Under the pieces are notes generated by a model. That model was given only the letters and a program-made list of their open reading frames with translations, did not search any database and was not told where the DNA came from. 12,479 nt of DNA. Source: Methanobrevibacter sp. Its GTDB lineage: Archaea > Methanobacteriota > Methanobacteria > Methanobacteriales > Methanobacteriaceae. Positions 1-6,564 of this stretch are shown piece by piece; position 1 is the first letter of the stretch; each line of letters opens with the position of its first letter. The position numbers and the translations under genes were made by a program. The DNA lies in contig JAGCBE010000325.1 in the NCBI GenBank assembly GCA_017652345.1, forward strand, positions 1 through 12,479, given 5' to 3'.

Positions 1-114
1 CTGCTAGATATAAAAAGCCACACTCCGCCTCATTTCCCCAAAGCCTAGCGCTAGGCTACAAGCCGCTATTTGACGTACTTGATAAAATACATTTGATAAT
101 TTATTGCGCCGCTC
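1..114. repeat. Outer part of the left inverted terminal repeat (partner not in window)
   Basis: These bases lie outside the 123 bases that are demonstrably repeated at the right end. Because the match runs without a mismatch up to the last base of the window, this stretch is inferred to be the outer part of the same repeat, with its right-hand copy clipped off. It contains a perfect 16-bp palindrome at 42-57 (AGCCTAGCGCTAGGCT) and ATTTGA-type words at 68-73, 91-96 and 124-129. No gene is convincing here. The first bases (ctgctag) are not the short A-rich repeats often found at protein-primed termini, so the true molecular end may lie further out. Confidence 0.6.
42..57. repeat. Perfect 16-bp palindrome in the outer ITR
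   Basis: AGCCTAGCGCTAGGCT is fully self-complementary. As DNA it is a possible protein-binding site or cruciform near the replication origin. Its core TAGCGCTA also occurs at 8268-8275 and 8889-8896. Function unknown. Confidence 0.7.
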
Positions 115-154
115 TGCGTGTCTATTTGATAGGCTGCTGCGGATTCTGGCTACC

Positions 155-174
155 ATTGATAATATATCATCAAT
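155..174. repeat. Imperfect 20-bp AT-rich palindrome in the ITR
   Basis: ATTGAT and ATCAAT arms flank an ATATAT centre, with one non-symmetric base pair per half. The same dyad is at 12420-12439 in the right ITR. Its place in the terminal repeat suggests a binding site for a replication or packaging protein, but this is inference only. Confidence 0.6.
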
Positions 175-184
175 AGCAAAGGAC

Positions 185-221
185 AAATAAAAAGCCTTCC
201 GCCTGTGGTGGAGTGGAAGGC
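185..221 (-). terminator. Intrinsic terminator of the late operon, inside the left ITR
   Basis: Read on the minus strand, a GCCTTCC / GGAAGGC stem (7 bp, 221-215 with 200-194) closes a 14-nt loop that can pair partly inside, and is followed at once by TTTTTATTT. This is a standard rho-independent terminator, lying 17 nt beyond the stop codon of the last late gene. Confidence 0.88.
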
Positions 222-238
222 AAGGAGACATTATAGGA

Positions 239-658
239 TTAATTAACTTTATTGACGCTATCAACAAAGGTATCTAAAACAGCATTTGTGATATCAATGC
301 CTGTATATACACCTGTTAGAATATCAATTCCAAAACCTCTATATGTAGTTCCATTATAGTAGATATGTGATAAGTTAATTTTGTAATCGCCTGTGTTAAT
401 TTCTCCGCAAGCATTTAGATTAGCAATTCCATTACTTTCTACCCAATTTTTTAGAGTGTCCCAAGAAGTAAATGCTGTTTTGTCATTATTAATAATAATG
501 AGTGAAATAGAAAGTGTTAAATCTCCTGTCTGTTTTACCATAATAACAGGATGATAATAAAGCGGTTTAGCATTTTCTAAAGTACCGCTTTCAACTAATT
601 TTTTAACTTCACTATCAGCAATTTCTTGTAATTGCTTTAAGCTAAACATTCTTCTCAT
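239..658 (-). CDS. Unknown 139-aa protein, last gene of the late operon
   Basis: I do not recognise this protein. The start at 658 has a very strong site, AGGAGG, 9 nt upstream on the minus strand; a second Met at codon 4 is less well placed. Residues 6-27 look like a charged helix. The rest alternates hydrophobic and polar residues as in a beta-rich domain, with several Tyr/Gly segments (Tyr at about 99-106) and no membrane span or signal peptide. It directly follows the major capsid gene, the position that the head fibre gene 8.5 has in phi29, so a head decoration or other minor structural role is a reasonable but purely positional guess. It is separated from the capsid gene by 102 bases that include two hairpins, so it may be expressed at a different level. 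Its stop codon nearly touches the ITR boundary. Confidence 0.85.
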   Translation of the reverse strand: MRRMFSLKQLQEIADSEVKKLVESGTLENAKPLYYHPVIMVKQTGDLTLSISLIIINNDKTAFTSWDTLKNWVESNGIANLNACGEINTGDYKINLSHIYYNGTTYRGFGIDILTGVYTGIDITNAVLDTFVDSVNKVN

Positions 659-760
659 AATTTATAACCTCCTAAAATGAGAAAAGGATTGCTTCTAGTT
701 TATCGCCAGAAGCATAGAAGCGAATTAGTATTATCTAGAATAGAGTGCTATGCGCTCTTA
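659..760 (-). other. Intergenic gap with two hairpins between the capsid gene and the last late gene
   Basis: On the minus strand, 758-742 forms AGAGCGC-ATA-GCACTCT (six pairs and one C/A mismatch around a 3-nt loop). Then 713-691 forms a GCTTCT / AGAAGC hairpin followed by a weak T-rich stretch (CCTTTTCTC). The second could be a leaky terminator that reduces read-through from the abundant capsid message, or an mRNA-stabilising structure. No convincing promoter for the following gene is visible. Confidence 0.45.
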
Positions 761-1882
761 CTAATCATCAACAAAGATTGTGAAGAAGGCATTTCTAGAA
801 ATAAAGCCTGTTAATTCCATGTGTGAGAAGAGATTTAAGAAGTCTCCTGCGCCATTGAAGTTTTCTCTAACAGCTTCATAGTCAACGTGAAGTCTCACAG
901 CTCTAGAATCCATTAAGATAGCGTAAGCCTTGCTTTCTGTAGCGCCAAAGTCTCTAATAATTTTAGCTTCTACACCTGTAGCAAGTTTTTCTAAATGGAA
1001 AGCGCCTGCCATTGTGTCAACTTCAAGAGAAGGCATAACACCTTGCTTCACGTAGAGAGATAAACCTTGCTCTGCGCCGATTGTATTACCATTGAGAGAA
1101 TAGCCTTCGCTTACGTCTTGTGCGATTTCAACAGCTTCTTTCATAGCTTTAATGAAAGCTTCGCCTGTTGTTGCGTCCTCTGGTACAGCAACCACTTTGA
1201 CATATTTAATAGGAATTAAATAGCCACCAGCAACAAGAGTAGCCCATGTATCGCCAGAAGCCGCTGTTTTTGATTTAACACAGACAGCGAAATTTGTACT
1301 TTGTTTATAATAAGTACCTTCTGCGACATTCATAGGAGTAGTAGCGTAATCTGTGTACGCTGTAGCATTTGTCATTGAGCCTTCTGCTAAATCGCATAAT
1401 CTACCTAATAATTCTCTCTTAACTTGATATTTGAAAACTGCTTTAGAATCTTCTAGTCTCTTTGACATAGTAGAGATAATATCAACAAATTGCCCTTCAT
1501 TATGGACGGCTCTTTCAATGTTGTTATTAGGAATAGAAGTAGCAATAACTTTCTTGCCTAAAGAGAAGTTATAGCATACAGGACGATAGGTAGGAGAGTA
1601 GAATTTTAATGCTCTGCTGCCGTCTGCGTCTTGATTGTAGTCAACAACGTCAACTAAATCTTGATACCATTCTTCAATAGTTTTGCCAAAGCTTAATTCT
1701 TCGCCGTTAAGCTCTTCTAACTTATCAAAGAAGGAAGTATCAATTTGTAAAATTTTGCCAATCTTATCAAGTAAGCCGACAATATTATTTCTTGTCTCTG
1801 TAAATGATTGATAAGCAACTTTATTGCTACCTACATAAGTAGCAACTGCGGCTTTTAATTCCGCTAAAGATAATTTTGCCAT
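761..1882 (-). CDS. Major capsid protein (phi29 gp8-like)
   Basis: A 373-aa soluble protein that would form the icosahedral shell. I assign it by overall resemblance to gp8-type capsid proteins of small phi29-like phages: a helical N-terminus (about 1-65), a mixed middle, and a conserved-looking C-terminal part (about 326-373) ending in alternating hydrophobic residues. It also fits by position, directly after a small coiled-coil scaffold as in the phi29 order 7-8. phi29 gp8 is longer (448 aa) and carries a C-terminal Ig-like (BIG2) domain; here the protein ends without one. The start at 1882 has AAAGGA 10 nt upstream. The gene follows the scaffold by 6 nt, so the two are co-transcribed. Codon choice for common residues is regular, fitting high expression. 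Confidence 0.88.
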   Translation of the reverse strand: MAKLSLAELKAAVATYVGSNKVAYQSFTETRNNIVGLLDKIGKILQIDTSFFDKLEELNGEELSFGKTIEEWYQDLVDVVDYNQDADGSRALKFYSPTYRPVCYNFSLGKKVIATSIPNNNIERAVHNEGQFVDIISTMSKRLEDSKAVFKYQVKRELLGRLCDLAEGSMTNATAYTDYATTPMNVAEGTYYKQSTNFAVCVKSKTAASGDTWATLVAGGYLIPIKYVKVVAVPEDATTGEAFIKAMKEAVEIAQDVSEGYSLNGNTIGAEQGLSLYVKQGVMPSLEVDTMAGAFHLEKLATGVEAKIIRDFGATESKAYAILMDSRAVRLHVDYEAVRENFNGAGDFLNLFSHMELTGFISRNAFFTIFVDD

Positions 1883-1888
1883 AAAATT

Positions 1889-2164
1889 TTAATCCTTTCT
1901 TTTTTCAATTTGCTCTTTGAAGCATTCTTCAAGAGTTTTAGGCTGTGGATTGCCCTCTTCTTTTGGAGCGCCTTTGAAGGACGTATCTTTAATCACTTCA
2001 ATATATTTCTTTCGCAAATCTTCATGCGATTTAAGGAAGTCTTGCTCTTCCTTTTCAAGATTGTCAATCTCTCCAGAGATTTTCCCAATCTTTTCCACTT
2101 CCTCTGTAGGAGTAGAATCTGTGATTAATCCTTTAAGCAGCTCTCTAACCTTGTTAAAGTCCAT
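1889..2164 (-). CDS. Probable head scaffolding protein (phi29 gp7-like)
   Basis: A 91-aa, very charged, mostly helical protein with no Cys-rich, membrane or enzyme motif. Residues 20-60 have the heptad-like spacing of a coiled coil, followed by a Gly/Pro-containing linker (about 65-75) and a short charged C-terminal helix, the usual plan of small internal scaffolds in which the C-terminus contacts the capsid shell. Its size (phi29 gp7 is 98 aa) and its place just before the major capsid gene support the call. It starts 2 nt after the holin-like gene; a GGGAG sequence sits 13 nt before the ATG, within the end of that gene. In phi29 the scaffold leaves the prohead during packaging; the same is inferred here. 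Confidence 0.8.
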   Translation of the reverse strand: MDFNKVRELLKGLITDSTPTEEVEKIGKISGEIDNLEKEEQDFLKSHEDLRKKYIEVIKDTSFKGAPKEEGNPQPKTLEECFKEQIEKRKD

Positions 2165-2166
2165 AA

Positions 2167-2460
2167 TTACTTTTTGTCTCCCTTCTTATCGTTAAGAGCT
2201 TCTTTAATTTTTTCTCCACCTTCTTGGAGAATATTTCCAAGCTCTTTAACTTCTTCTTCATCTATTTTATCATCTTCTTTCGCTTTTTTCCACCATTTAA
2301 CAAGCGGAATGAAGATAGAGCAAATAATTGTAATAAGCAAGCCTACAATCATACAGATAATAGCTGTAATATGCTCTACATTTTCAAGCTCTTGCGGAGT
2401 TAAAGCAACTCCTAAAATAGAAATAATATTTCCTAAACCGCTAAAAATTGATTTCTTCAT
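2167..2460 (-). CDS. Holin-like small membrane protein
   Basis: Start chosen at the ATG at 2460 (97 aa), not the in-frame TTG 9 nt upstream, because GAGG lies about 10 nt before the ATG and this avoids overlap with the previous gene. Residues 31-54 form a strong membrane span rich in Ile and Cys, ended by KWWKK at the inner face. Residues 4-21 form a weaker hydrophobic, possibly amphipathic segment. The tail (55-97) is highly charged and helical. One or two N-terminal spans with a charged cytoplasmic tail is typical of phage holins, which make the membrane pores that trigger lysis. It lies between the lower collar and scaffold genes, not beside an endolysin. An alternative is another membrane-associated morphogenesis protein. 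Confidence 0.7.
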   Translation of the reverse strand: MKKSIFSGLGNIISILGVALTPQELENVEHITAIICMIVGLLITIICSIFIPLVKWWKKAKEDDKIDEEEVKELGNILQEGGEKIKEALNDKKGDKK

Positions 2461-2462
2461 AA

Positions 2463-3074
2463 TTAACAATCCTCTTGAAAGAATATTCTTTCAAAGTCTC
2501 TAACCCATGTAGAGAGCAAATCTTTATAATTGTCTTGAATCTCTTTTAATCTCATCATTTTAGACATAAGAGGAGAAGAATTTTCTCCTTCTGTGCTAGT
2601 GAAGTGAGTAATATAATTATCGCCTTCATAGACTTCCTCACTATTTGGATTTTGTGGAGTATCATTGAATTTAACTTTGTTTTTGCTAGTGGCTTTAATA
2701 TCTGCCATTAAGTCCGCTTTAGCGCTGGAGTATTGAGCTAAAAGCGTTGTGTAATATTCGTAAGTCTCATTTAATTGTGAGATTAATTTATAAATCCAAT
2801 TTTTATATGCCGCAGTAATCTCTTCATTAGAAGGAGCTTCTTCATTAAAGTATTTAACAATTTTGATTATTCCATGCTCATTATATTTCCCTAATACAAG
2901 AGAGATTAAATCATTATAAATAGTGTTAGTAGAAATATCACTAGGAAGCTCTAATTCTGTAAGAGATTCTAAATCTAAAGCATTTTTAATAAATGCGTCT
3001 AAAGAAATCTTTTTGAATGGAAAATATTGATTATCAATATCGCTATATTTATAGAAGTAAATCTTTTTAAGCAT
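2463..3074 (-). CDS. Lower collar / tail tube protein (phi29 gp11-like)
   Basis: Start chosen at the ATG at 3074 (203 aa): it overlaps the portal stop codon by 8 nt, has GAGG about 10 nt upstream, and gives a natural N-terminus (MLKKIYFYKYSD). A longer frame from a TTG at 3128 would add only 18 very basic residues that are the frame-shifted image of the portal's acidic tail. The protein is mixed helical, with a Tyr-rich stretch and a long helix at about 99-135 and a final helical segment at 175-200. Identity rests mainly on position, directly after the portal as in phi29 gp10-gp11, and on length (phi29 gp11 is 293 aa, so this is shorter). It is expected to sit under the portal and connect it to the tail knob. 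Confidence 0.72.
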   Translation of the reverse strand: MLKKIYFYKYSDIDNQYFPFKKISLDAFIKNALDLESLTELELPSDISTNTIYNDLISLVLGKYNEHGIIKIVKYFNEEAPSNEEITAAYKNWIYKLISQLNETYEYYTTLLAQYSSAKADLMADIKATSKNKVKFNDTPQNPNSEEVYEGDNYITHFTSTEGENSSPLMSKMMRLKEIQDNYKDLLSTWVRDFERIFFQEDC

Positions 3075-4038
3075 TATCTTCTTCCTCACTTTCTTTCTTT
3101 TCTTCTTGAGCTTCTTGCTCTTCTTCAAATTCTTCTACTTCCTGCGTAAGTGGAAAGTCTAACACTTGAGAGACTTCCTTACAGAAGGCTTCAATAGAAT
3201 CATCAAAGCAAGCGCCACATTCCGCAATTAATTGATTGTTAGAATTGACTTCTCCTGTGATAAGTCTTTCCGCTTTTTCAACAGGATTATTATTGATTCC
3301 CAAGAATGTAGATAATTCATTTTCTAGATTTTGCTTATATTGATAGAGTTTATCAATAATGTAGGAAGTATTTGAGCCGCTGTCTAGGACATTCTTGATT
3401 GCTTGTACGTCATTAGCGTCAAGGAAGAGCTTTTTTTCTCCTCTTTCAATCTTTTCCATTAAGTTCTCAACTCTAGCTTTATCTTCTGGAGAGCAGACTA
3501 CTAATCTAGGCAATTTATGGACGAATAAATTCATTTCAATAGTCTTTTCAACGTCTACAATTCTATCAATATAATACATGACTAAAGAGCGAATAGGAGC
3601 ATGACTACTATGCGCCCAGCCGATAACACAATCTTTATTGACTATTTTTAATCCTTTAGGAATGAAAGTAGCGCCTCTTTTATTAATGTAAGAGACAACG
3701 CTAGGAGCGTCTGTAATGTCATATTTAGAAATAGCAAAAGGCACTAAACAAAGCAAGCCATTTGCATTTTCATTTTCAAGAATGAGCGTATCTTTAGAAG
3801 AGTTAGAAAGCATTTGCTTCAAAGAAGGCATTTGCTTTGTACCTTCAAGAATGAAAGCACAAATACAGCCATTTTGCCAGAAGGATTTTAATAAGAATCT
3901 TTCTTGATTCTTTGTCAACTCTGGAAAATGCCTTCTATTTAAGAATAAGGCAAAGTACTTATTTTCATAGAATCTTTTAGAGGTATAGCTTTGAATTTCT
4001 TCCTCTTGATATTTAATATCTTTATATTTGATTTTCAT
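3067..4038 (-). CDS. Portal / upper collar (connector) protein (phi29 gp10-like)
   Basis: A 323-aa protein close to phi29 gp10 (309 aa), which forms the dodecameric channel through which DNA enters and leaves. Family marks visible are the helical N-terminal region, a central segment with the HSSHAPIRS and IDRIVDVEKTIEMN stretches (long helices around 140-172), and the late signature EKAERLITGEVNSNN followed by an acidic, helical wing (from about 254). The C-terminus ends in about 26 residues made largely of Glu (from about 298), a strongly acidic tail. The start at 4038 has AGGGAG 8 nt upstream, inside the end of the knob gene. It lies between the tail knob and lower collar genes and would work with the packaging ATPase at 6561-7628 and the candidate pRNA at 9344-9452. 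Confidence 0.88.
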   Translation of the reverse strand: MKIKYKDIKYQEEEIQSYTSKRFYENKYFALFLNRRHFPELTKNQERFLLKSFWQNGCICAFILEGTKQMPSLKQMLSNSSKDTLILENENANGLLCLVPFAISKYDITDAPSVVSYINKRGATFIPKGLKIVNKDCVIGWAHSSHAPIRSLVMYYIDRIVDVEKTIEMNLFVHKLPRLVVCSPEDKARVENLMEKIERGEKKLFLDANDVQAIKNVLDSGSNTSYIIDKLYQYKQNLENELSTFLGINNNPVEKAERLITGEVNSNNQLIAECGACFDDSIEAFCKEVSQVLDFPLTQEVEEFEEEQEAQEEKKESEEEDNA

Positions 4039-4041
4039 ACA

Positions 4042-6564
4042 TTAACTCCCTATTAAATTTCTTTCCCAATTTTCATATTTTTGCTCAAAGTCCCATTTAT
4101 CTTCACTTCTACTTGTTTTATGTAAGTAAGTTATTCCTGTTTTCATACAATTAATTAATTCTGTTAAGCATTCGTCTGGAATAGAAGCTATTTTTTCAAT
4201 AGAAGCTTCACACTCTAAATAGTCAAAGTTTACTCTATTATTATGAGAAGGAATGCCCATTCTATTAGAAGTATAACCAGCATAGAAGAATAAATCCGCT
4301 AGTAAATCTATCATTATATCTGTAGGTTCATAGAGAATATATTGCAATCTATTACCGCAATATTCACTCATTAAATCTACGTCATCACTACCCACAACAG
4401 AAGAAGCTTGATTTTGTGTCTGCTCTATTTTTTGTCTTAATGAATTTTCATTTTGAATTGTAGTAGTGATAGTATTTTTGACATTTGCCGCAACAGAGAC
4501 TAAAGAAGCAATAACGCCAGCAATTTTCAAAGGTACAGAAGGCGCTAATAGTGAAGCTCCTACGCTTGCCATAGATAATCCTAATCCTACAAAATTAGAA
4601 GCGTTTTGAATATTTTTGGCTTTAACGTCATAATTAAATCCTGTGCGAATATAATTGATATAAGGCACATTATAAAGTACTACTTCATTATTTCTTGCTA
4701 TAGGCATGACATTATAGAAGTTTTGATTTGCTTTATCGCAATTATAAGAAGCGAATGTAAACAAAAATTTACTATTAATTGTACTTGTCATTGTGAAAGT
4801 AATGTCAAATTCATCAAAGCCATGTAGAAAGTAATAATCTAATTTACATTTTTCTAATTCTACTTTGAAAGAGAATGAATCATACACATAAGAAGGCGCA
4901 TAAAAATCACTATGATATAATTTTGATTCTAAATAGCGTTTACTTCTTAAATTTGTAAGAGAAGGATTTATATTATTTATTTTTAAGACAGATAAAGGAT
5001 TATTAGTCCTTTGAATAATATTGTTTTGAAGTTTTGTATTAAGATTATTTAATTTTAACGCATAGAAATTAATATTATTTGATTGAGTGAAGAAAGTATA
5101 ATCCCAATTTGTATCATCATTGACAGCAATTTTTCCGCCTTCAACTTGAAAATTATAAGGACAATAAGGAAGCTTAATTAACTTAATATTTTTTGCGTCT
5201 GTCCTGTCTAATTGAGACATAGCAAATAATTTATTACTTGCGCTTGTATTAGTCCACTCACTTTCATTATTCCACATAGAATTTAAGTAGAAATTGCTTG
5301 TCTGTCTTGTGTCTTTAACAACATACTTGAAAGGAAGATTATTTAATTGAATATAATCAATATCTAAATATGTTGCTACAGAATAATTATCACGATAATT
5401 GTATAAAATTACATTAAGCTTATTTCCGCTTGTCCTTGTGATTTCTATATAACGTCCATAATTTGCTTCTTTTCCTGCGATTGTAGTACCATTAGGAAGC
5501 GTAATAGATTGAGAAATTAATTGTACTCCTACAAGATTCTCTTCATAAATTCTTGCGTAATAGTATTTTCCAGCTATTAAAGAAGTAGCTGTAATTCTTC
5601 CGCTTGTAATAACTCCGCTATCAACATTTGTCTCTTCTTCTGGAATGAGATAGCATTCTACAGGATTAACAAGACTTTCACTAGGATTCTCTTGATTTCT
5701 ATAAAGTAAATACCAATTTTGCTTTAATAATACTTTATCTTCTATAGAATAATTAGCTTGCTTGCGTAATAAAATAGGATTAATGCCTTCGCTAACATAA
5801 TCTATTTTTCTAAAATATCTAGTACCAGAATAAGAGAATGAAATTTCGTCTAGCGAAGAAATTGACATTTCTACGTCTTGAATTGTATCTACGTCTCTTA
5901 AAATAGCAGGAAAATCGCCGTCAATACAGCGCTGGAATCCTTCTAAAATATATTCATTTGAATAAGAGTTATCTAATTCAATAACAAATTTTTGAATAAT
6001 TTCTCCAGAATAGACAATTTCTTTTAAAATCCCTCTAGCAAAAATATCACTAAAAGTAAGATAAACAATTACTTCATCATTAATAGAAGGAAGCTCATCA
6101 ACAATATTATAATCACTAGGAGCAATATTTAAGAATCTCTTTTCGTAAGTAGTAGTAATTCTATCTTTATGCTCTCTTATAATTCTTGTGTTTTCTTTAA
6201 ATGTATAATCTCTATTCTCTTGAAAGGTATTTAATACGTCCATGATAAGCTCAAAGCGGACGCAATCTTTACTTCTCCAAATTGCCTTTTTAACAAAGTA
6301 ATAATGAGTTAATTCGTCATTATTTGTAATAGAGACATATTTAAAATTTAAAGTAGATTTAGGCTGTGAATAGGATTGATTCATTTCAACATTAATGCCT
6401 ATTTCTAAATCATTCTTAACGTATTGAAAATTATTGATTGTAGTAGCTGTCTTTGTTGCTAGATAAGATTCAATATCTTCAACAATTAAAAGCTTGTTAG
6501 GAAGTAATTCCCATTTACTAGAGTTATCTCTATTAGTAGAATATAATTTTACTATTGTACTCAT
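4042..6564 (-). CDS. Tail knob / distal tail protein (phi29 gp9-like)
   Basis: An 840-aa protein with the layout of phi29 gp9 (599 aa), the hexameric distal tail tube. The N-terminal block at 88-134 (YYFVKKAIW, FELIMDVLNTF, RIIREHKDR) corresponds to a segment I know from gp9 with the pattern FEIDVLQTW...IVREH. Residues 657-696 form a long hydrophobic Gly/Ala/Ser-rich loop like the gp9 loops that plug the tube and enter the membrane. Residues 736-784 hold the conserved C-terminal block (RLQYILYEP, GYTSNRMGIP, FDYLEC). About 240 residues more than gp9 are present; a beta-rich stretch at about 305-410 is the likely extra domain and might carry receptor-binding work, since no separate appendage gene is seen. 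It starts by an ATGA overlap with the ATPase stop, so translation is coupled. Confidence 0.88.
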   Translation of the reverse strand: MSTIVKLYSTNRDNSSKWELLPNKLLIVEDIESYLATKTATTINNFQYVKNDLEIGINVEMNQSYSQPKSTLNFKYVSITNNDELTHYYFVKKAIWRSKDCVRFELIMDVLNTFQENRDYTFKENTRIIREHKDRITTTYEKRFLNIAPSDYNIVDELPSINDEVIVYLTFSDIFARGILKEIVYSGEIIQKFVIELDNSYSNEYILEGFQRCIDGDFPAILRDVDTIQDVEMSISSLDEISFSYSGTRYFRKIDYVSEGINPILLRKQANYSIEDKVLLKQNWYLLYRNQENPSESLVNPVECYLIPEEETNVDSGVITSGRITATSLIAGKYYYARIYEENLVGVQLISQSITLPNGTTIAGKEANYGRYIEITRTSGNKLNVILYNYRDNYSVATYLDIDYIQLNNLPFKYVVKDTRQTSNFYLNSMWNNESEWTNTSASNKLFAMSQLDRTDAKNIKLIKLPYCPYNFQVEGGKIAVNDDTNWDYTFFTQSNNINFYALKLNNLNTKLQNNIIQRTNNPLSVLKINNINPSLTNLRSKRYLESKLYHSDFYAPSYVYDSFSFKVELEKCKLDYYFLHGFDEFDITFTMTSTINSKFLFTFASYNCDKANQNFYNVMPIARNNEVVLYNVPYINYIRTGFNYDVKAKNIQNASNFVGLGLSMASVGASLLAPSVPLKIAGVIASLVSVAANVKNTITTTIQNENSLRQKIEQTQNQASSVVGSDDVDLMSEYCGNRLQYILYEPTDIMIDLLADLFFYAGYTSNRMGIPSHNNRVNFDYLECEASIEKIASIPDECLTELINCMKTGITYLHKTSRSEDKWDFEQKYENWERNLIGS

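Larger units (their letters stand above)
115..237 (+). repeat. Left inverted terminal repeat, inner 123 bp
   Basis: This segment is the exact reverse complement of 12357-12479: 123 of 123 bases match by direct reading, and the first difference is at position 238. Long inverted terminal repeats are the replication origins of linear protein-primed phages; phage Cp-1 has one of about 236 bp, while phi29 has only 6 bp. If positions 1-114 are included the repeat would be about 237 bp. It contains an imperfect 20-bp palindrome (155-174) and an intrinsic terminator facing outwards (185-221). It stops 1 base before the stop codon of the last late gene. Confidence 0.97.

Noticed and set aside
66..130. 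Three ATTTGA-type words in the ITR as iterons
   Set aside because: Spacing is irregular (23 and 33 bases) and the flanks differ; in an A+T-rich genome such words are expected by chance.
230..235. TATAAT on the minus strand at the ITR inner end (and 12359-12364 on plus) as an outward promoter, as for the phi29 pRNA gene
   Set aside because: No -35 box at proper spacing on either side, and a transcript would meet the ITR terminator at once.
4..267. 87-codon open frame on the minus strand over the left ITR
   Set aside because: It lies across the terminator and the terminal repeat, has no good ribosome site, and its right-hand mirror is not kept as a full frame. It looks like chance.
1910..2195. 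Two plus-strand open frames over the scaffold gene, and other plus-strand frames over the late operon (for example 2174-2503, 6948-7268, 7365-7649)
   Set aside because: They are antisense to well-supported late genes, lack ribosome sites and have low-complexity products (runs of Ser and Phe). They are shadows of the true genes.
3075..3128. Upstream TTG start adding 18 Lys/Arg-rich residues to the lower collar protein
   Set aside because: The extra residues are only the other-frame image of the portal's Glu-rich tail, and the ATG at 3074 has a better site.
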